DNA of 64,000 nucleotides from Kalmanozyma brasiliensis GHG001. Taxonomy: Eukaryota; Basidiomycota; Ustilaginomycetes; Ustilaginales. Positions 41,710-52,155 of the stretch are shown here, piece by piece. The position numbers and the translations under genes are program-made. The DNA lies in assembly GCF_000497045.1 (NCBI RefSeq), contig NW_015961961.1, positions 372,001 to 436,000 of the forward strand, given 5' to 3'. The notes beneath the pieces were generated by a model. It saw only the letters and a list, made by a program, of their open reading frames with translations, did not search any database and had not been told where the DNA came from. How positions within the stretch are numbered: the first letter of the stretch is position 1; every line of letters begins with the position of its first letter.

Positions 41710-44235
41710 TCACCCATCGTCATCCTCCTCCGCCCCATGTACGGCTTCAAAATAGCTCGGCGGGAGATCGAGTTCCATCTCCTCGCCATACATCGCATCG
41801 TCCGTTTCGAAAAGCGCCGAGTCGTCCATAAGCGTCGTCTCGTGGGCGTTTGCTGCTGGTGCAAACGCTGGTGGTGGAGACAGTGTGTTTGTTGGTGAAG
41901 GAGGTCGAATTGCTGCTGTCGATGGGGGGATGGGAAGGGGTCTGCTGGTTGACGCAGCGGCTGGGTTGCGTCGACGTGAAGTTGAGCCGCTTTCGGGACG
42001 TTGCTTGTCAGTCCGCTTCTGACGGGGTTTTCGACGAGATGCAGAACCGCCCACGAGCGCATTCGCTTGCTCGCGGGCTGATGTCGACGCACTGGCCGGA
42101 ATGCGGGGCAGATCTTCGGCGTTGGTCACGAACAGCCCGCGTCGAGTGTGTCCACCATCCGAGGAAGCACCCAGGTCCAGTGAGCCGGTCTTCTCCTGCA
42201 TGGCGGCAAATCGCATCGCATCTGGGTCGATCGAAGAGCGTCTCGAGCCACCAGCTTCGGCGAGCGGTGCGGCGCCCGATGCCGAATATCGAGTCTGTCG
42301 CCGACTGCTCGCGATGGACGCCGTGTCGCTCATATCGGCTGCGGCGAGGGTCGTGTCGGGTTGCGAGCCGCGCTTGGTTGACGAGGCAGGACCGGCTCGC
42401 AATGATGCTGGCGCCAGACCCTGCTCTCGGACAGGGTCGAGGTTGCCCGTAAACTGCATGTAGCCCAAACCCGATGCACCCGCCGAAGACGCAGGTGGTG
42501 GATTCGACATGCCCGCCAGACCCATCGGTGCAGCCCCTGCAGTGGCACCGGTATTGGTGGAATGGCTCAACGTGCTCGCTGCAGACCCGTGTAAGTTCGA
42601 ATCGGTCGAGCCGCTGCGGTACGATCGGAAGGAGGGAGCCACTGACGTGCGCCTACTCGTCCCGTGAGCGCTAGACGAGCTCGAACTGGCCATGCTGCTG
42701 AAGCTCGGCCGTGCTCGCGACGACAACGATGGCGACATCCCCGCCGATACTTCCGACCGCGGTGCAAGGGGTGGCGAATAATCGTCGCTCGACGAGGGCG
42801 ATGGTTGTGGCGATAGCGCTGCCGTTCTCGCCTCGCGCCACGCGAGACCGGACGGATAGGGTCCATACGCAGTCCTCGGCTCGACAGGCGGAGGACAGGC
42901 CAAGTTGACAGCCTCCTTATGCAGCACCGCACCATCGTGCAGTCGCACCACGGCGACGTAGTAGTCGAGCGCCAGATTGTGCATCTCAAAGTTGGGCACG
43001 CAGTTGGGTGGGAGCGAGATGATGCCGTTGATGCGATGAACGCCGCGCGCCTCGACGGCATATCGCAGGGCTGCCTCAGCAACGGGTTCCTGTTGCATGG
43101 CGATGGCGCGCTGCTTCTTGCCCGTCAGCAGACGCACCCTTCGATAAAGTCGAAACGCGAGCGGCGAGGAGCCGCTGAGATCGATGGGCTTGTTGGTGGT
43201 GCAGCGCACAATGAAGGGGATCGCGGAGCGAAGCGGGAACGAAGAGCGACCACTCATCGGCATCGAGAGCGTCCAAGCTTCGTGCCAATGCACCACATCC
43301 TGCTTCTTAGGTCCGCTGAAGAGGCCGGATAGAAAACCTCCTTTCTTCTCCGGTCCGCCAACGAGCTTCTGTGGACCGTTGGGCGATGTGAGGAACGAGA
43401 GCGGGCGTTGGCGCCACTCTTCTGGCGTCTCGATCGGCTGACAGCCATCGCCTTGACGTTGCAGCACGATCGCTGCCATGGACGCTCCGAGCGCTCGTCG
43501 TTGAAGCAGTAGGGATGCGGCGGCGGTCGGCGGGGGCGGCAGATAGACGAACGGTGCATAGCTGCGAAGATTGCGCTTCAGCAGGCCGGATCGTTGAACG
43601 GTCAGCTTGAGCTGATACTTGACCGTCACCCACGCCGGTCGGACTACATCTTTGCCTTTCGACTTGCCAAAGATGCCCGAGGAGGCTTGACGAGCTTTTG
43701 CTTCGCTGGGTCCCAGAATCAACGGCTCGATGACGCACGAGGGTGGCAGGAGCGGTGCATTCTTCTTCTCCTTATTGCCCAAGAGAGGCAGCTCGATGCT
43801 GAACGGGTACGAATGCTTGCCCTGGGGCAGCAGATTGTAGTCTGCGTCGCCGGTCTTGAGCGGCTCAAAGAGAACCTGCTCGAGTTGGAGGAGCGTGACC
43901 TCTTTGGTCTTGGTCTCGTCCGGATCGATGGCCATGCGATCGAGCGCAGAGGGCGCATCTGTCGATGCCGTTTTGGGCACGGTAGTGGTTTGTGTGGCGG
44001 TAAGCGTGAGCTTGATGGCGTTGATGCGGTCGCCCGACGGTTCGGTGACCTGGATATCGACCGTGCCGGCTAATGGACCCCATCCGCGCTCGTAGCTGCC
44101 GCCCATGAAGGTGGGCACACGCTGCGGATACGAGAAGATGCTGAGAGACGCATTGCCGGTCTTGGTGGGGTAGGTATGGACCGTCTTAAGAGGCACGGGC
44201 TTGAGGGGCACGGGTGCCCTTGCAGCCCGTACCAT
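41710..44235 (-). CDS. Alpha-arrestin-like (ART family) trafficking adaptor
   Basis: 841 aa in one frame from ATG 44235. An arrestin N-domain (about 25-240) includes FMGGSYERGWGPLAGTVDIQ, INAIKLTLTATQ and LPQGKHSYPFSIELPLL. The C-domain (about 300-470) includes IPFIVRCTTNKPIDLSGSSP and ISLPPNCVPNFEMHNLALDY. The last 350 residues are Ser/Pro/Ala-rich and disordered. A PPxY motif (LPPSYFEA) near the extreme C-terminus fits recruitment of the Rsp5 ubiquitin ligase. Family knowledge: ARTs link Rsp5 to plasma-membrane transporters for endocytosis. The first strand of the N-domain is weak. A short open frame at 44186-44431 in another frame might hold an alternative 5' exon, but I found no convincing splice. 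Confidence 0.8.
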   Translation of the reverse strand: MVRAARAPVPLKPVPLKTVHTYPTKTGNASLSIFSYPQRVPTFMGGSYERGWGPLAGTVDIQVTEPSGDRINAIKLTLTATQTTTVPKTASTDAPSALDRMAIDPDETKTKEVTLLQLEQVLFEPLKTGDADYNLLPQGKHSYPFSIELPLLGNKEKKNAPLLPPSCVIEPLILGPSEAKARQASSGIFGKSKGKDVVRPAWVTVKYQLKLTVQRSGLLKRNLRSYAPFVYLPPPPTAAASLLLQRRALGASMAAIVLQRQGDGCQPIETPEEWRQRPLSFLTSPNGPQKLVGGPEKKGGFLSGLFSGPKKQDVVHWHEAWTLSMPMSGRSSFPLRSAIPFIVRCTTNKPIDLSGSSPLAFRLYRRVRLLTGKKQRAIAMQQEPVAEAALRYAVEARGVHRINGIISLPPNCVPNFEMHNLALDYYVAVVRLHDGAVLHKEAVNLACPPPVEPRTAYGPYPSGLAWREARTAALSPQPSPSSSDDYSPPLAPRSEVSAGMSPSLSSRARPSFSSMASSSSSSAHGTSRRTSVAPSFRSYRSGSTDSNLHGSAASTLSHSTNTGATAGAAPMGLAGMSNPPPASSAGASGLGYMQFTGNLDPVREQGLAPASLRAGPASSTKRGSQPDTTLAAADMSDTASIASSRRQTRYSASGAAPLAEAGGSRRSSIDPDAMRFAAMQEKTGSLDLGASSDGGHTRRGLFVTNAEDLPRIPASASTSAREQANALVGGSASRRKPRQKRTDKQRPESGSTSRRRNPAAASTSRPLPIPPSTAAIRPPSPTNTLSPPPAFAPAANAHETTLMDDSALFETDDAMYGEEMELDLPPSYFEAVHGAEEDDDG

Positions 44236-44686
44236 ATCTGCATGCTAGGAGCGGACAAGCTCGTGATGGACGCTGAAGATGCTGGTGGATGCGCAGATGC
44301 TCCCGAGTAGACGGCAGCCGCTCCTCAAGCGTAGCTCGGGCCGAACAGCGCACGGGCAAGGTGCCGGCAATGGAGATGGTGGAAGGAGGATCGACAAAAG
44401 GATAAAGCTCGAACGAGAGAGGTCCCTGCATGACATCTGGGATTGTCGCGGCAAAATCTGGCAGATGTGAGCGTGTGGAGAAGGGATTGCATCACTTTAG
44501 GGCTCACCTCGCTTCCAAGACTGCCGCGAGGTCATCTTGGCTCATGGACCCCCGCCACGAAATGTCTTGGCACCTTAGTACGCTTGCAAGCATGCTCATT
44601 CGTTTATACCCATGCCTCAGGATCCGCAACGAAGACGGGCAATCACAGGGAATCGCAAGCTCAGGAACTCGGTGTCAGCCTTGGTA
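44236..44686. other. Intergenic region upstream of the arrestin gene / downstream of the secreted protein
   Basis: 451 bp. It contains an unspliced open frame (44186-44431, minus) that begins MQGPLSFELYPFVDPPSTIS. It could be a 5' exon of the arrestin gene or a shadow. Nothing else was seen. Confidence 0.3.
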
Positions 44687-45184
44687 TTAGCAGACATTGA
44701 CTGGCACATCGACTGGAATGCTGCTAGGCTTCTGCGTCTTGCCCCAGCGTTGCGAATCTACTGTGACGATAGAAGCTGTTGGGTCGATCCTGGAGCCGAT
44801 GACCATCCCATCCGCAACCTCGTCCTGCGCCTCGGGCAAGTCGGAACGCTCTTGGTAAAAGACCGGGGGGCTGCCGAGCAGGATGAGACAATTGACCATG
44901 GCGGGGAACTGTTCATTATCCCTGTGCATCAGCACAAACATGTCGTCTTCCGTGTATTCGAGACGGTAGGGGCCTGTACCGGCCAGACAGGCGGCAATGT
45001 CGGTCGCAGTGGTGCCGTTGTCGCTGATGGGCGGAGGATTGGGGACTGGGGACGTGACGCCGTCCCACAGCCAGCCGTGAGTGGCGGCAAGCGTTGCCAA
45101 GGTGGACGAGCTTGAGGAGGCAGGAAGGGCACTCGCTGTCGCCAAGATGCATGCCAGGAGGCATGCGAGCTTGAATACGAGCAT
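44687..45184 (-). CDS. Small secreted protein, candidate effector, no recognised domain
   Basis: Single-exon gene of 165 aa. The N-terminus (MLVFKLACLLACILATASA) is a textbook signal peptide, with cleavage expected after ASA. A short Ser run follows. The mature part has three cysteines (CLAG, NCLILL and the C-terminal residue), an acidic surface-type composition and no membrane helix. I recognise no catalytic motif or family. Small secreted proteins of this size are common among smut effectors, so that role is plausible but inferred. It lies between an arrestin gene and phosphoglucomutase, not within an obvious effector cluster. Confidence 0.65.
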   Translation of the reverse strand: MLVFKLACLLACILATASALPASSSSSTLATLAATHGWLWDGVTSPVPNPPPISDNGTTATDIAACLAGTGPYRLEYTEDDMFVLMHRDNEQFPAMVNCLILLGSPPVFYQERSDLPEAQDEVADGMVIGSRIDPTASIVTVDSQRWGKTQKPSSIPVDVPVNVC

Positions 45185-45630
45185 GATAGTTGCGGAGAGA
45201 CCGTTGACCAGCTTGACGAAGAACAGCAGATACGCAGTGCCGGCCTTGGAAGGTGGCGCTCGAGGATGTTAGCGAAAGAATCAAGAGACTCGAGACGATT
45301 AGAATGCGATCTCCTGGCTGTCAATGGTAGAAACAGACGATCGTGCTGTGTCTGTATGATCTGAAGACGCTTAGGGTGAGGAAGTCTATTGCACAAGAGC
45401 TCATTCTGGTCGCACGCTGGTCCGGCGTCGAGCTGGTGGGTCATTTTCGGCAAGCTGCATGATCCCACCTGATTCAGAACTCGGTCCCCTAGGGCGCTTG
45501 TCTGGCACGTTTGCAATGAGAACGTTCTTCTAGATGTAGTCACTCCCAGCCGGCTCGGCAGTACACACTCACACGCACGCCAGCAAATCTTTGGCGCGGG
45601 CAGTATCGCATTTCTGTTGAGCGCAGTGGA
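45185..45630. promoter_or_regulatory. Intergenic region upstream of the small secreted protein
   Basis: 446 bp between two minus-strand genes. Only short shadow frames occur, with no clear TATA box. Confidence 0.3.
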
Positions 45631-47567
45631 CTAGCTCATCCAACCCCAAAACGCCTCGACCACCTCTTCCAGCTCCCTGGTCACCCGCTTCACCGCATCA
45701 TCGTACCTCTCTCCCTCCCTGATCTGGCCCAGCGCCTCGGTGTAGATCTTGACTTTAGGCTCTGTCCCCGAAGGACGAACGATAATTCGTATATCGCCTA
45801 GCATGATCTCCTGCTCATCGCGCTTGCCCGCAGAAGTCGTGTCGATGTGGCTAGGTGCGACGTAGAAGCGGAGCACGTCGTTGCGCGGAATCGATAGATC
45901 TCCCGCTTCCGCCTTGGCCTCGTCGTACTTCGGTCTCGTCGACAGATCATCCACCAGACTGAAGGGGTACGATTTACCCTCCTTGGAAACGACCTTGTCC
46001 TTGCCGGAGTCGAGATCCGCGCGGAGCCTAGTCATCACGTCCGTGCCCCTCATGTCGGGACTCAGCTGAATGATCTTTTGCATCGTAACACTCACCCCCA
46101 CCAACCGATGCAGTTCCTCCAATCGATCCCACAAGGTCTTTCCCTCCCTCGCCAAATCAAAGGCCATCGAGACGACAAGCAGATAGGATGAGAGACCGTC
46201 TTTGTCCCACACCGAACTGGCCGCCATGTATCCCAGCGCCTCTTCGTATCCAAATCCGAACGAGCCGGTGCCTTTTCGGGATTCGATCGACCGAGCTACG
46301 TTGCCGAGCCATTTGAAGCCGGTGAGCGTTTCGACGTGCGTTCCGCCCCAATGGCCGGAGAGACGCGCCAGCAGTCGGGAGGAAACGATGGTGCTCAACG
46401 TCCACACTCCCGCTTTGCCAGCGTTGGACTTGGAGGCGCGTCGAAGGATCTCGTCCCCGAGCAGAGCGCCGAGTTGGTCGCCTGTGAGGGCCCGAAGTTT
46501 GCCGGTTTGGTCGCGAGCGGACACGGCGAGACGGTCCGCATCTGGGTCGTTGACAATGGCTAGGCCCGTGTGGTGTTGCTCCGAGAGCGCGTGCACCCGC
46601 TCCAGCGTCGACAGCTCTTCAGGATCTGCGATGGCAAATGAGGAAGAACATCGGTTGTCAGTACGAGCACTCATCGTCTGTGAAAGAGGCGCATCTACCT
46701 ACTAGGAAACTCGAGCGTGGGAAACGCCCCATCTGGCACCCTCTGCTCTGGCGAGATCCAAAAGTTGACTCCTTCGGTAAGACCGATGACCTCCTTGGAC
46801 AATCGATCGATCGAGTGCGCACCCACGCCGTGAAGCGGACTGTAGGCGATGCTGATCGGCGCGTCCTTCCCATGTACAGGGGTTGCAGTAAAAGTATGAA
46901 GAGCCTGAACATCCTTGATGTAGCTGGTGAGCATCTCGTCGTCGAACTCCTTGATCGTGCCATTGCGCTTGCATTGCTCGAGATCCGCCAGCGTCGGTGG
47001 CTGGGTCTCTTGCGCCACTTTGAGGATTTCATCGGCGATCTGGCCGTCGACGGGGGTGTTGATCTGCGTACCAGCAGGACCGTACACCTTGTAACCGTTG
47101 TACTCTTTGGGATTGTGGCTCGCGGTGACGACGATGCCGCCTGCCAGGCCGAGCTTCTTGACTGCGTAGCCGCACATGGGTGTCGGGGTGGGCGTCGGGT
47201 AGATGTGCGACGGGATGCCGCGGTAGGCAAAGTGCTGCGCAGACGAGTAGGCAAACTCCCTGCTGCCGAAACGACCGTCAAAGGCGATAGCGACGCCCTT
47301 GGTGGTGGCTTTGTCCTTGTCGCTCTTGAGCAGGTGTTCGGCCAGTCCCGCCGTCGTCTCGAGAACGGTGAGGAGGTTCATTTTGCTGGGCCCGACGCCC
47401 ATGACACCGCGCAGACCAGCAGTGCCGAACTCGAGTCGACCACGAAAGCTCGACTGGAGCTCTTTGATGTTGTTGGAATCGATGAGCTTGGCGAGCTGAT
47501 CCTTTGTCGTCGGATCAGGGTCCTTTTCGAGCCAGGCTTTGGCCTGCGTGAGCAGCTCGGAAGACAT
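45631..47567 (-). CDS. Phosphoglucomutase/phosphopentomutase (PGM2/PRM15-type alpha-D-phosphohexomutase)
   Basis: Two exons: 47567..46703 and 46625..45631, with a 77-nt intron (gtaggt...cgcag) that splits the Asn codon in FPNPEEL. Total 619 aa, normal for this branch. Key sites: the start-side LEFGTAGLRGVMG substrate loop, the active-site Ser loop TASHNPKEYNGYKV, the metal-binding loop NDPDADRLAV, the sugar-binding GFGYEEALGYM, and the phosphate-binding RPSGTEPKVKIY near the C-terminus. The GTAGLRG start and length place it with human PGM2 and yeast Prm15, which act on ribose- and deoxyribose-1-phosphates as well as glucose phosphates. The ATG at 47567 follows 13 leader codons in the same frame. 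It acts in the cytosol. Confidence 0.93.
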
Positions 47568-48052
47568 TTTTGCAAAGCAGAGGTGAGCTGACGCTGGGTA
47601 GGTCAAGATCGGTGGCGGTGAGAAGCAAATGAAGCGCTATGCTTTGGAGCGTATGATTTGGCGACTCGATTGGCTTCGATGTGTGGTGGAAGCAAAGGAC
47701 GATGCCGCTCCGGATGCTCGGGCCATACTTCAACCTTTTCTTCTCGGAGATCGCCGGCCGCGAAATCCTTGCCCGAAAAGCATCGTCGACGTAACAGTTT
47801 GCAAGTTTTCATCAGTTTCGAGGCGTGTCCTCATGGCCAAGATACGAGACTCATCTGGCCGCTGCATCACGTCTACATGGCTCAATTGGCAGACAAGTAG
47901 CACGACGGCGATGTGCAAAGGTAGATTCACATTGTCATACTGGCATATTACGGCCTTTTGTTCTACAAGTTTTGGATGATGATGCTGGGCGCACGATGCT
48001 AATAGCCGGGCACGGCGCCATCGGTAGAGAGAAGCAGCTTCAAAGGCGACGC
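47568..48052. other. Intergenic region between invertase stop and phosphoglucomutase start
   Basis: 485 bp, promoter of the phosphoglucomutase and 3' flank of the invertase. No element recognised. Confidence 0.3.
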
Positions 48053-49837
48053 TCACTCCTTGCAGTCGGCCCAGATCGAATCGAGCGCCCGGACCCTGAG
48101 ACTGACCAGCTCCAGCTTATCGTCTCCGATCGACACCTTCAGCTGGCTTGGCGTCTGGTCGTTGTCAAAGAAGAACACCGACGTGCCCGCCAGCTCGCCG
48201 TCGTTGACAAACACCTCGATGACGCTCCTGTCCACCACGGCTTGCAGCTTGATATATTGATCCCTGCCCGTGGTGGAGAGGTGCGCGCTTGGAGGGAGGG
48301 GGCCTAGAATGTGCTGCTCAGACGTGTAGTTGGCTTCGTAACGGATGATGCCGGACGTCTTGTCGGTGAAGAAGGGGTTGTCGGCTGCGAACGAGGGACC
48401 GGCAGCACGGCGGTCGATAAAGGCGACGGCTGGCTCTCCCATCTGAATGCCGGTTTTGACGCTCTGTTGGCCGTCGCCAGAGGAGATCTCGAACGAACCA
48501 ATCGTGTTGTACGTCGCATTCGTGCCAGCGGGGAGCTTGAAGGTGGCGACAATGTTGAACGCGCCTTCGCCAGTCAGCGCAACAGTCTGGTTGCCGAGGT
48601 TGCCTGTGCCGTTGGACCTGTACAGCGTCTGCCCACCGAGGGCCGAGAGGTTGGCAGGCTTGTTGTTGAGGATCAGATCGCCAAACTGCGGAGCGGGACG
48701 GTAGTACTTGAGCGTGAGCTCACGCGGCAGACTCTGGATCGACCGGAACGGCGTGGTAGGCACAACGTTGGTGTACTGCCAGTTGCTCGCCCATGCCACC
48801 GCGTAGGCCTTTTTGCCCGGACTGTTGTTCCAGCTGCTAAAAGCGTAGAAGTCCTTGCTAAAGTCCATCGTCCTGACGGCGTTATCGCGTGGCGTGAATT
48901 TGGATCCGTCCCAGTCGCCGACCCAGTACTGGACGAAGGAACCTCCGACAGGCGCGCCGGGGTTGATCGAGATGGCCAGCACCCACATCATCTTGCCGTC
49001 ATCCGGACCACCCTCGACGGGAACCTGGAACAGATCGGGACATTCGTACTGGTAGCCCAGAATGCCGTACGACTGGAAACGGCTCACCTCAGTCCAATCC
49101 TTCATGTTGGGCGACGAGTAGAAGACGATGCCGAACTCCTGCGAGAGAGCAAGCGCGACGATCCAGCGCGACGAGGTCTCGTCCCAGAAGGCCTTGGGAT
49201 CGCGGAACTGCGTCTGGTTGCGCGAGATCACCGCGGGCGGATACTTGGTGAAGTTGACGCCATCCGAGGAGTAGGCCAGGTGCTGCGTCTGAGATGTCGG
49301 CGTGTTGAGCGTGTAGAAGGCGACGATGCGTTGATCCTTGGGGGTCGACTCGTCGAAGAACCCTGTGGTGTTTTCGAAGTCGATGACGGCGTTTCCGCTG
49401 AAGATGCCGTGACCTTCCTCTTCGGGAGCGATGGCAATGGGCAGGTTCTCCCAGTGATACAGGTCTTTCGAGACGGCATGGCCCCAGTGCTGGTTGCCAG
49501 CTACGTTCTGAGTCGGGTTGTACTGGTAGAAAAGATGCCAGGTTCCGTTGCTGTAGACGAGACCGTTGGGATCGTTCATAAAGTTCACCGTGGGGGAGAA
49601 GTGGATCTGGGGTCGAAGCGGCTCGGTGTAAAGGGGAGGCTGGTAGCCCTGGAGCGAGCTGCCGTTGGAGTTGCGACACTGGCCATTGTTGTTGCTGGCG
49701 CCATTGTTCATCCTGGGAAACAGGTCGCGCGGCGAGTGGCGAAGGTCGAAGGGGTTGGCGGGCGAGGGAGCGGCGGAGACACACGCGGCAGCGGCGGCGA
49801 GCGTGGCCAGAGCAGCGCTGAAGAAGGTAGCCTTCAT
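48053..49837 (-). CDS. SUC2: Secreted invertase (GH32 beta-fructofuranosidase)
   Basis: 594 aa, single exon. A signal peptide opens the protein (MKATFFSAALATLAAAAA to about residue 22). A Ser/Asn-rich stretch leads to the five-bladed propeller. GH32 catalytic residues are visible: the nucleophile Asp in FMNDPNG, the transition-state Asp in QFRDPKAFWDE, and the acid/base Glu in YECPDLFQVP. FYQYNP and GIFSGNAV also match. The C-terminal beta-sandwich includes QAVVDRSVIEVFVNDGE. It splits sucrose, and possibly other fructosides, outside the cell. Many N-x-S/T sequons fit glycosylation. A TATA element lies far upstream (50168-50174), which implies a leader of about 300 nt. In plant-associated smuts this enzyme competes for apoplastic sucrose, but a secreted transporter partner is not in view. 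Confidence 0.95.
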   Translation of the reverse strand: MKATFFSAALATLAAAAACVSAAPSPANPFDLRHSPRDLFPRMNNGASNNNGQCRNSNGSSLQGYQPPLYTEPLRPQIHFSPTVNFMNDPNGLVYSNGTWHLFYQYNPTQNVAGNQHWGHAVSKDLYHWENLPIAIAPEEEGHGIFSGNAVIDFENTTGFFDESTPKDQRIVAFYTLNTPTSQTQHLAYSSDGVNFTKYPPAVISRNQTQFRDPKAFWDETSSRWIVALALSQEFGIVFYSSPNMKDWTEVSRFQSYGILGYQYECPDLFQVPVEGGPDDGKMMWVLAISINPGAPVGGSFVQYWVGDWDGSKFTPRDNAVRTMDFSKDFYAFSSWNNSPGKKAYAVAWASNWQYTNVVPTTPFRSIQSLPRELTLKYYRPAPQFGDLILNNKPANLSALGGQTLYRSNGTGNLGNQTVALTGEGAFNIVATFKLPAGTNATYNTIGSFEISSGDGQQSVKTGIQMGEPAVAFIDRRAAGPSFAADNPFFTDKTSGIIRYEANYTSEQHILGPLPPSAHLSTTGRDQYIKLQAVVDRSVIEVFVNDGELAGTSVFFFDNDQTPSQLKVSIGDDKLELVSLRVRALDSIWADCKE

Positions 49838-52155
49838 TGCGAATGGAGCGGAAGGAAGGTGGTGAAGCGAGGATCAGAGACTCTGAAGGAGAGGGGACAG
49901 CGGGGATCTCGATCGCGGCGAGGCTGTTGACGGCGGACTTGGAATCGGATCGACGAGGAGTGGCCGGCTATGGAATTCGAAGGGACCCTTGTCGGAGCGT
50001 AAATGTGCTTGGGATCGACGCCAGGATCGGAGACGAAAGGGCTACTGTCCGCTTCGATGGGGTCAGGTACTGTCCTGGAGTAGCAACGCGCGCAAGTGGG
50101 TTGGACGAAGGAGGACGAAAGTCTGATGAGATGGGGCGACCACTGCGACAAGGAGATGGACAGATCGTTATATAGACGTCAGGGAGAGGAGCGCCCAAGG
50201 AGGCGGTTGCTGGGGAGGGGGCTGTCTACCTGGGCAAGGACGAGGGTTTGTGGAGAGGCTGGCCGACCGAGACAAGACCATTGGCGCAGAAGCGAGGCCA
50301 TTGTCGTTGAGCTAGCCGAGACCAAAGATGAAGCAGGGGCCTACGCTCGGTCGTCGTGTGCTCACCAAGCTGCACAGTCGACGGAAGATCCGTGAGACCA
50401 ACTTGGCAGGACCGCCACAGACGGTCAGGGCAGCATTGTCTGGCAGGATTCATGGCGCTGCAACGGCCCGTACTTGCCACGACTGGTCGCCCATCTTGAG
50501 CCAATGTTGGCAGCTTTGCCGAAATGAAATGCACCAGTGTATTGTTTGGTGTGGCACAACAGCCTCAGCCAGCCTCCTGTGCCCCCACATGAAGTTGACG
50601 TGCGGGAACAGCAGCTCTGGATTCAATGGAGAGACGTCAGAGCGGGGCTTGGCAAAGGTACACGATGAGACAGAGAAGAAGAGTGAGGGGTACGAGCGAT
50701 GGCAAGGTCGGCGGTCAAAAACCCCGAAGAAGGGGTACATGCATGCATGCATGCATGCATGATGATGACGTGCGACGATCAGCAGCAATCTCGTGCATCC
50801 TGTGCACAAATTGCTGTGGGGTTACTGCAGATTTGGGCATTGTGCGGGGGCAAGGCCACGCGATTGGCCGGTCAATTAGGAGCGAGCAGAATTGCAAAGA
50901 GTTGGTCAAGACACGGCAGCCCATGTGCAAATGACCGGAGACTGCAGCCATGGAGCAAAGATTTGACAACGATGGTCCTCTGCCGGGTATCGATGAGACA
51001 TGTCGTCTCTTAGTGGCGAAAGCGGCGACCACGGCTGCGAGAGGGGCGGCAAACGAGGAAAGCGAGGCAGAGTCGAGAAAACTCTTGGAAGCCGAGGATG
51101 CGAGCACCGAGAGTCTAAGCGAGATGCCTTGGAGAGCGAGATTGCTCCGTGGTTGCAGCTCGCTTCGAAGACAAAGACCGCACTGTTACCTCGTTGGTGT
51201 CGAGCTTGGGTCGACTCGGGCGGGTCCGTTTCCGGTTCGAGCCGGCTTCAGGATGCTGCGCAAGAGGATGGCGAACAATGCATCGTCTGCATCGAGAAAT
51301 TGAACTAAGAAGATGAGGTCGACTGGGTATGGTCATTTCGGCTCAAGATGCCACGCTTGGTGGCTCGGTCAAAGATCGGGTGCCTGTCGCTGTGACAGGC
51401 TCCACTGTGCGGCAATGCACAGAGCTTGAGTCTGTTGTTCAAGCTTAGACACTTGGACCCAAGGCTGTGGAAGCAAACGCTTGTTGATCCGTGCCGATTC
51501 GGATGCATACGTATCGAACGCGATCTTGCATTTTGCAAAGCCCTTCGAGGTGGCCGGCTAGGATGACCGCGTCAGGGTGCAGGGGATGACTGCGCAGATG
51601 CTGTCAGCGTTCGCGGACGCGAGAGCCACTGTCGTCGAGCAACAAGCAAGCCGTGTCTTGCGGCTCGATCCATCTTGCCAAGCGCGAGAGCGCCGCCGTG
51701 CCTGCGCATGTTTCAGCCATCCATTGTCATCTCAGTGGTGGCAACCGTGCAAGAATGGAGCTTAATCCTGTGTGAACGGCCGAGAGAGGTCCGATGGTGG
51801 ATCAACAGACAATAGCAGCATCGTCAGCATTCCCCACGAGCGCAAAAACGGTGAGGTGCGAGCTGGATCACGTCGGCAAGTGTCGAGACCGAGCAGACCA
51901 TCATCGCCATCATGGCTGAGTTTTTTGGTTCCCTTTTCTCGAGTGGGTCTTTGTGGCCGCAATTTCACTGGGCTCTGAGCTGGACGCGGATCGAGATCTG
52001 ACGGTGCAGTGGGTTAGTCAGATTCAGGGTCCAGTGTGCGCACCAGCCATCCTTCGAAGCTCCACTTTGTCCGACCCATCTTCTTGACACCATCTCGGAG
52101 TCGTCCACATTCATTCGCTTCGAACCGCATCCCTTCCATCAAGCACACCGCAAAG
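49838..52155. promoter_or_regulatory. Long intergenic region between invertase (-) and aldo-keto reductase (+)
   Basis: The longest gene-poor stretch (2318 bp). The invertase side holds TATATAA (50168-50174, minus sense) and a GCGGGG at 49900-49905 that resembles a Mig1-type site, though one short match is weak evidence. A (CATG)6 tract lies at 50738-50761. Short frames occur on both strands, but none has a recognisable domain. I see no RNA gene. Confidence 0.4.
50738..50761. repeat. (CATG)6 microsatellite
   Basis: Six perfect CATG units. Each unit is its own reverse complement, so the tract is a self-complementary palindrome. Confidence 0.9.

Noticed and set aside
48311..49930. 539-codon open frame on the plus strand opposite the invertase gene
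   Set aside because: It is an exact antisense shadow of a GH32 gene with C/G-rich third positions, which suppress stops on the opposite strand. No domain is recognisable in its product.
50738..50761. (CATG)6 palindromic tract as a possible regulatory or hairpin element
   Set aside because: A simple microsatellite is the plainer explanation, and nothing around it suggests function.
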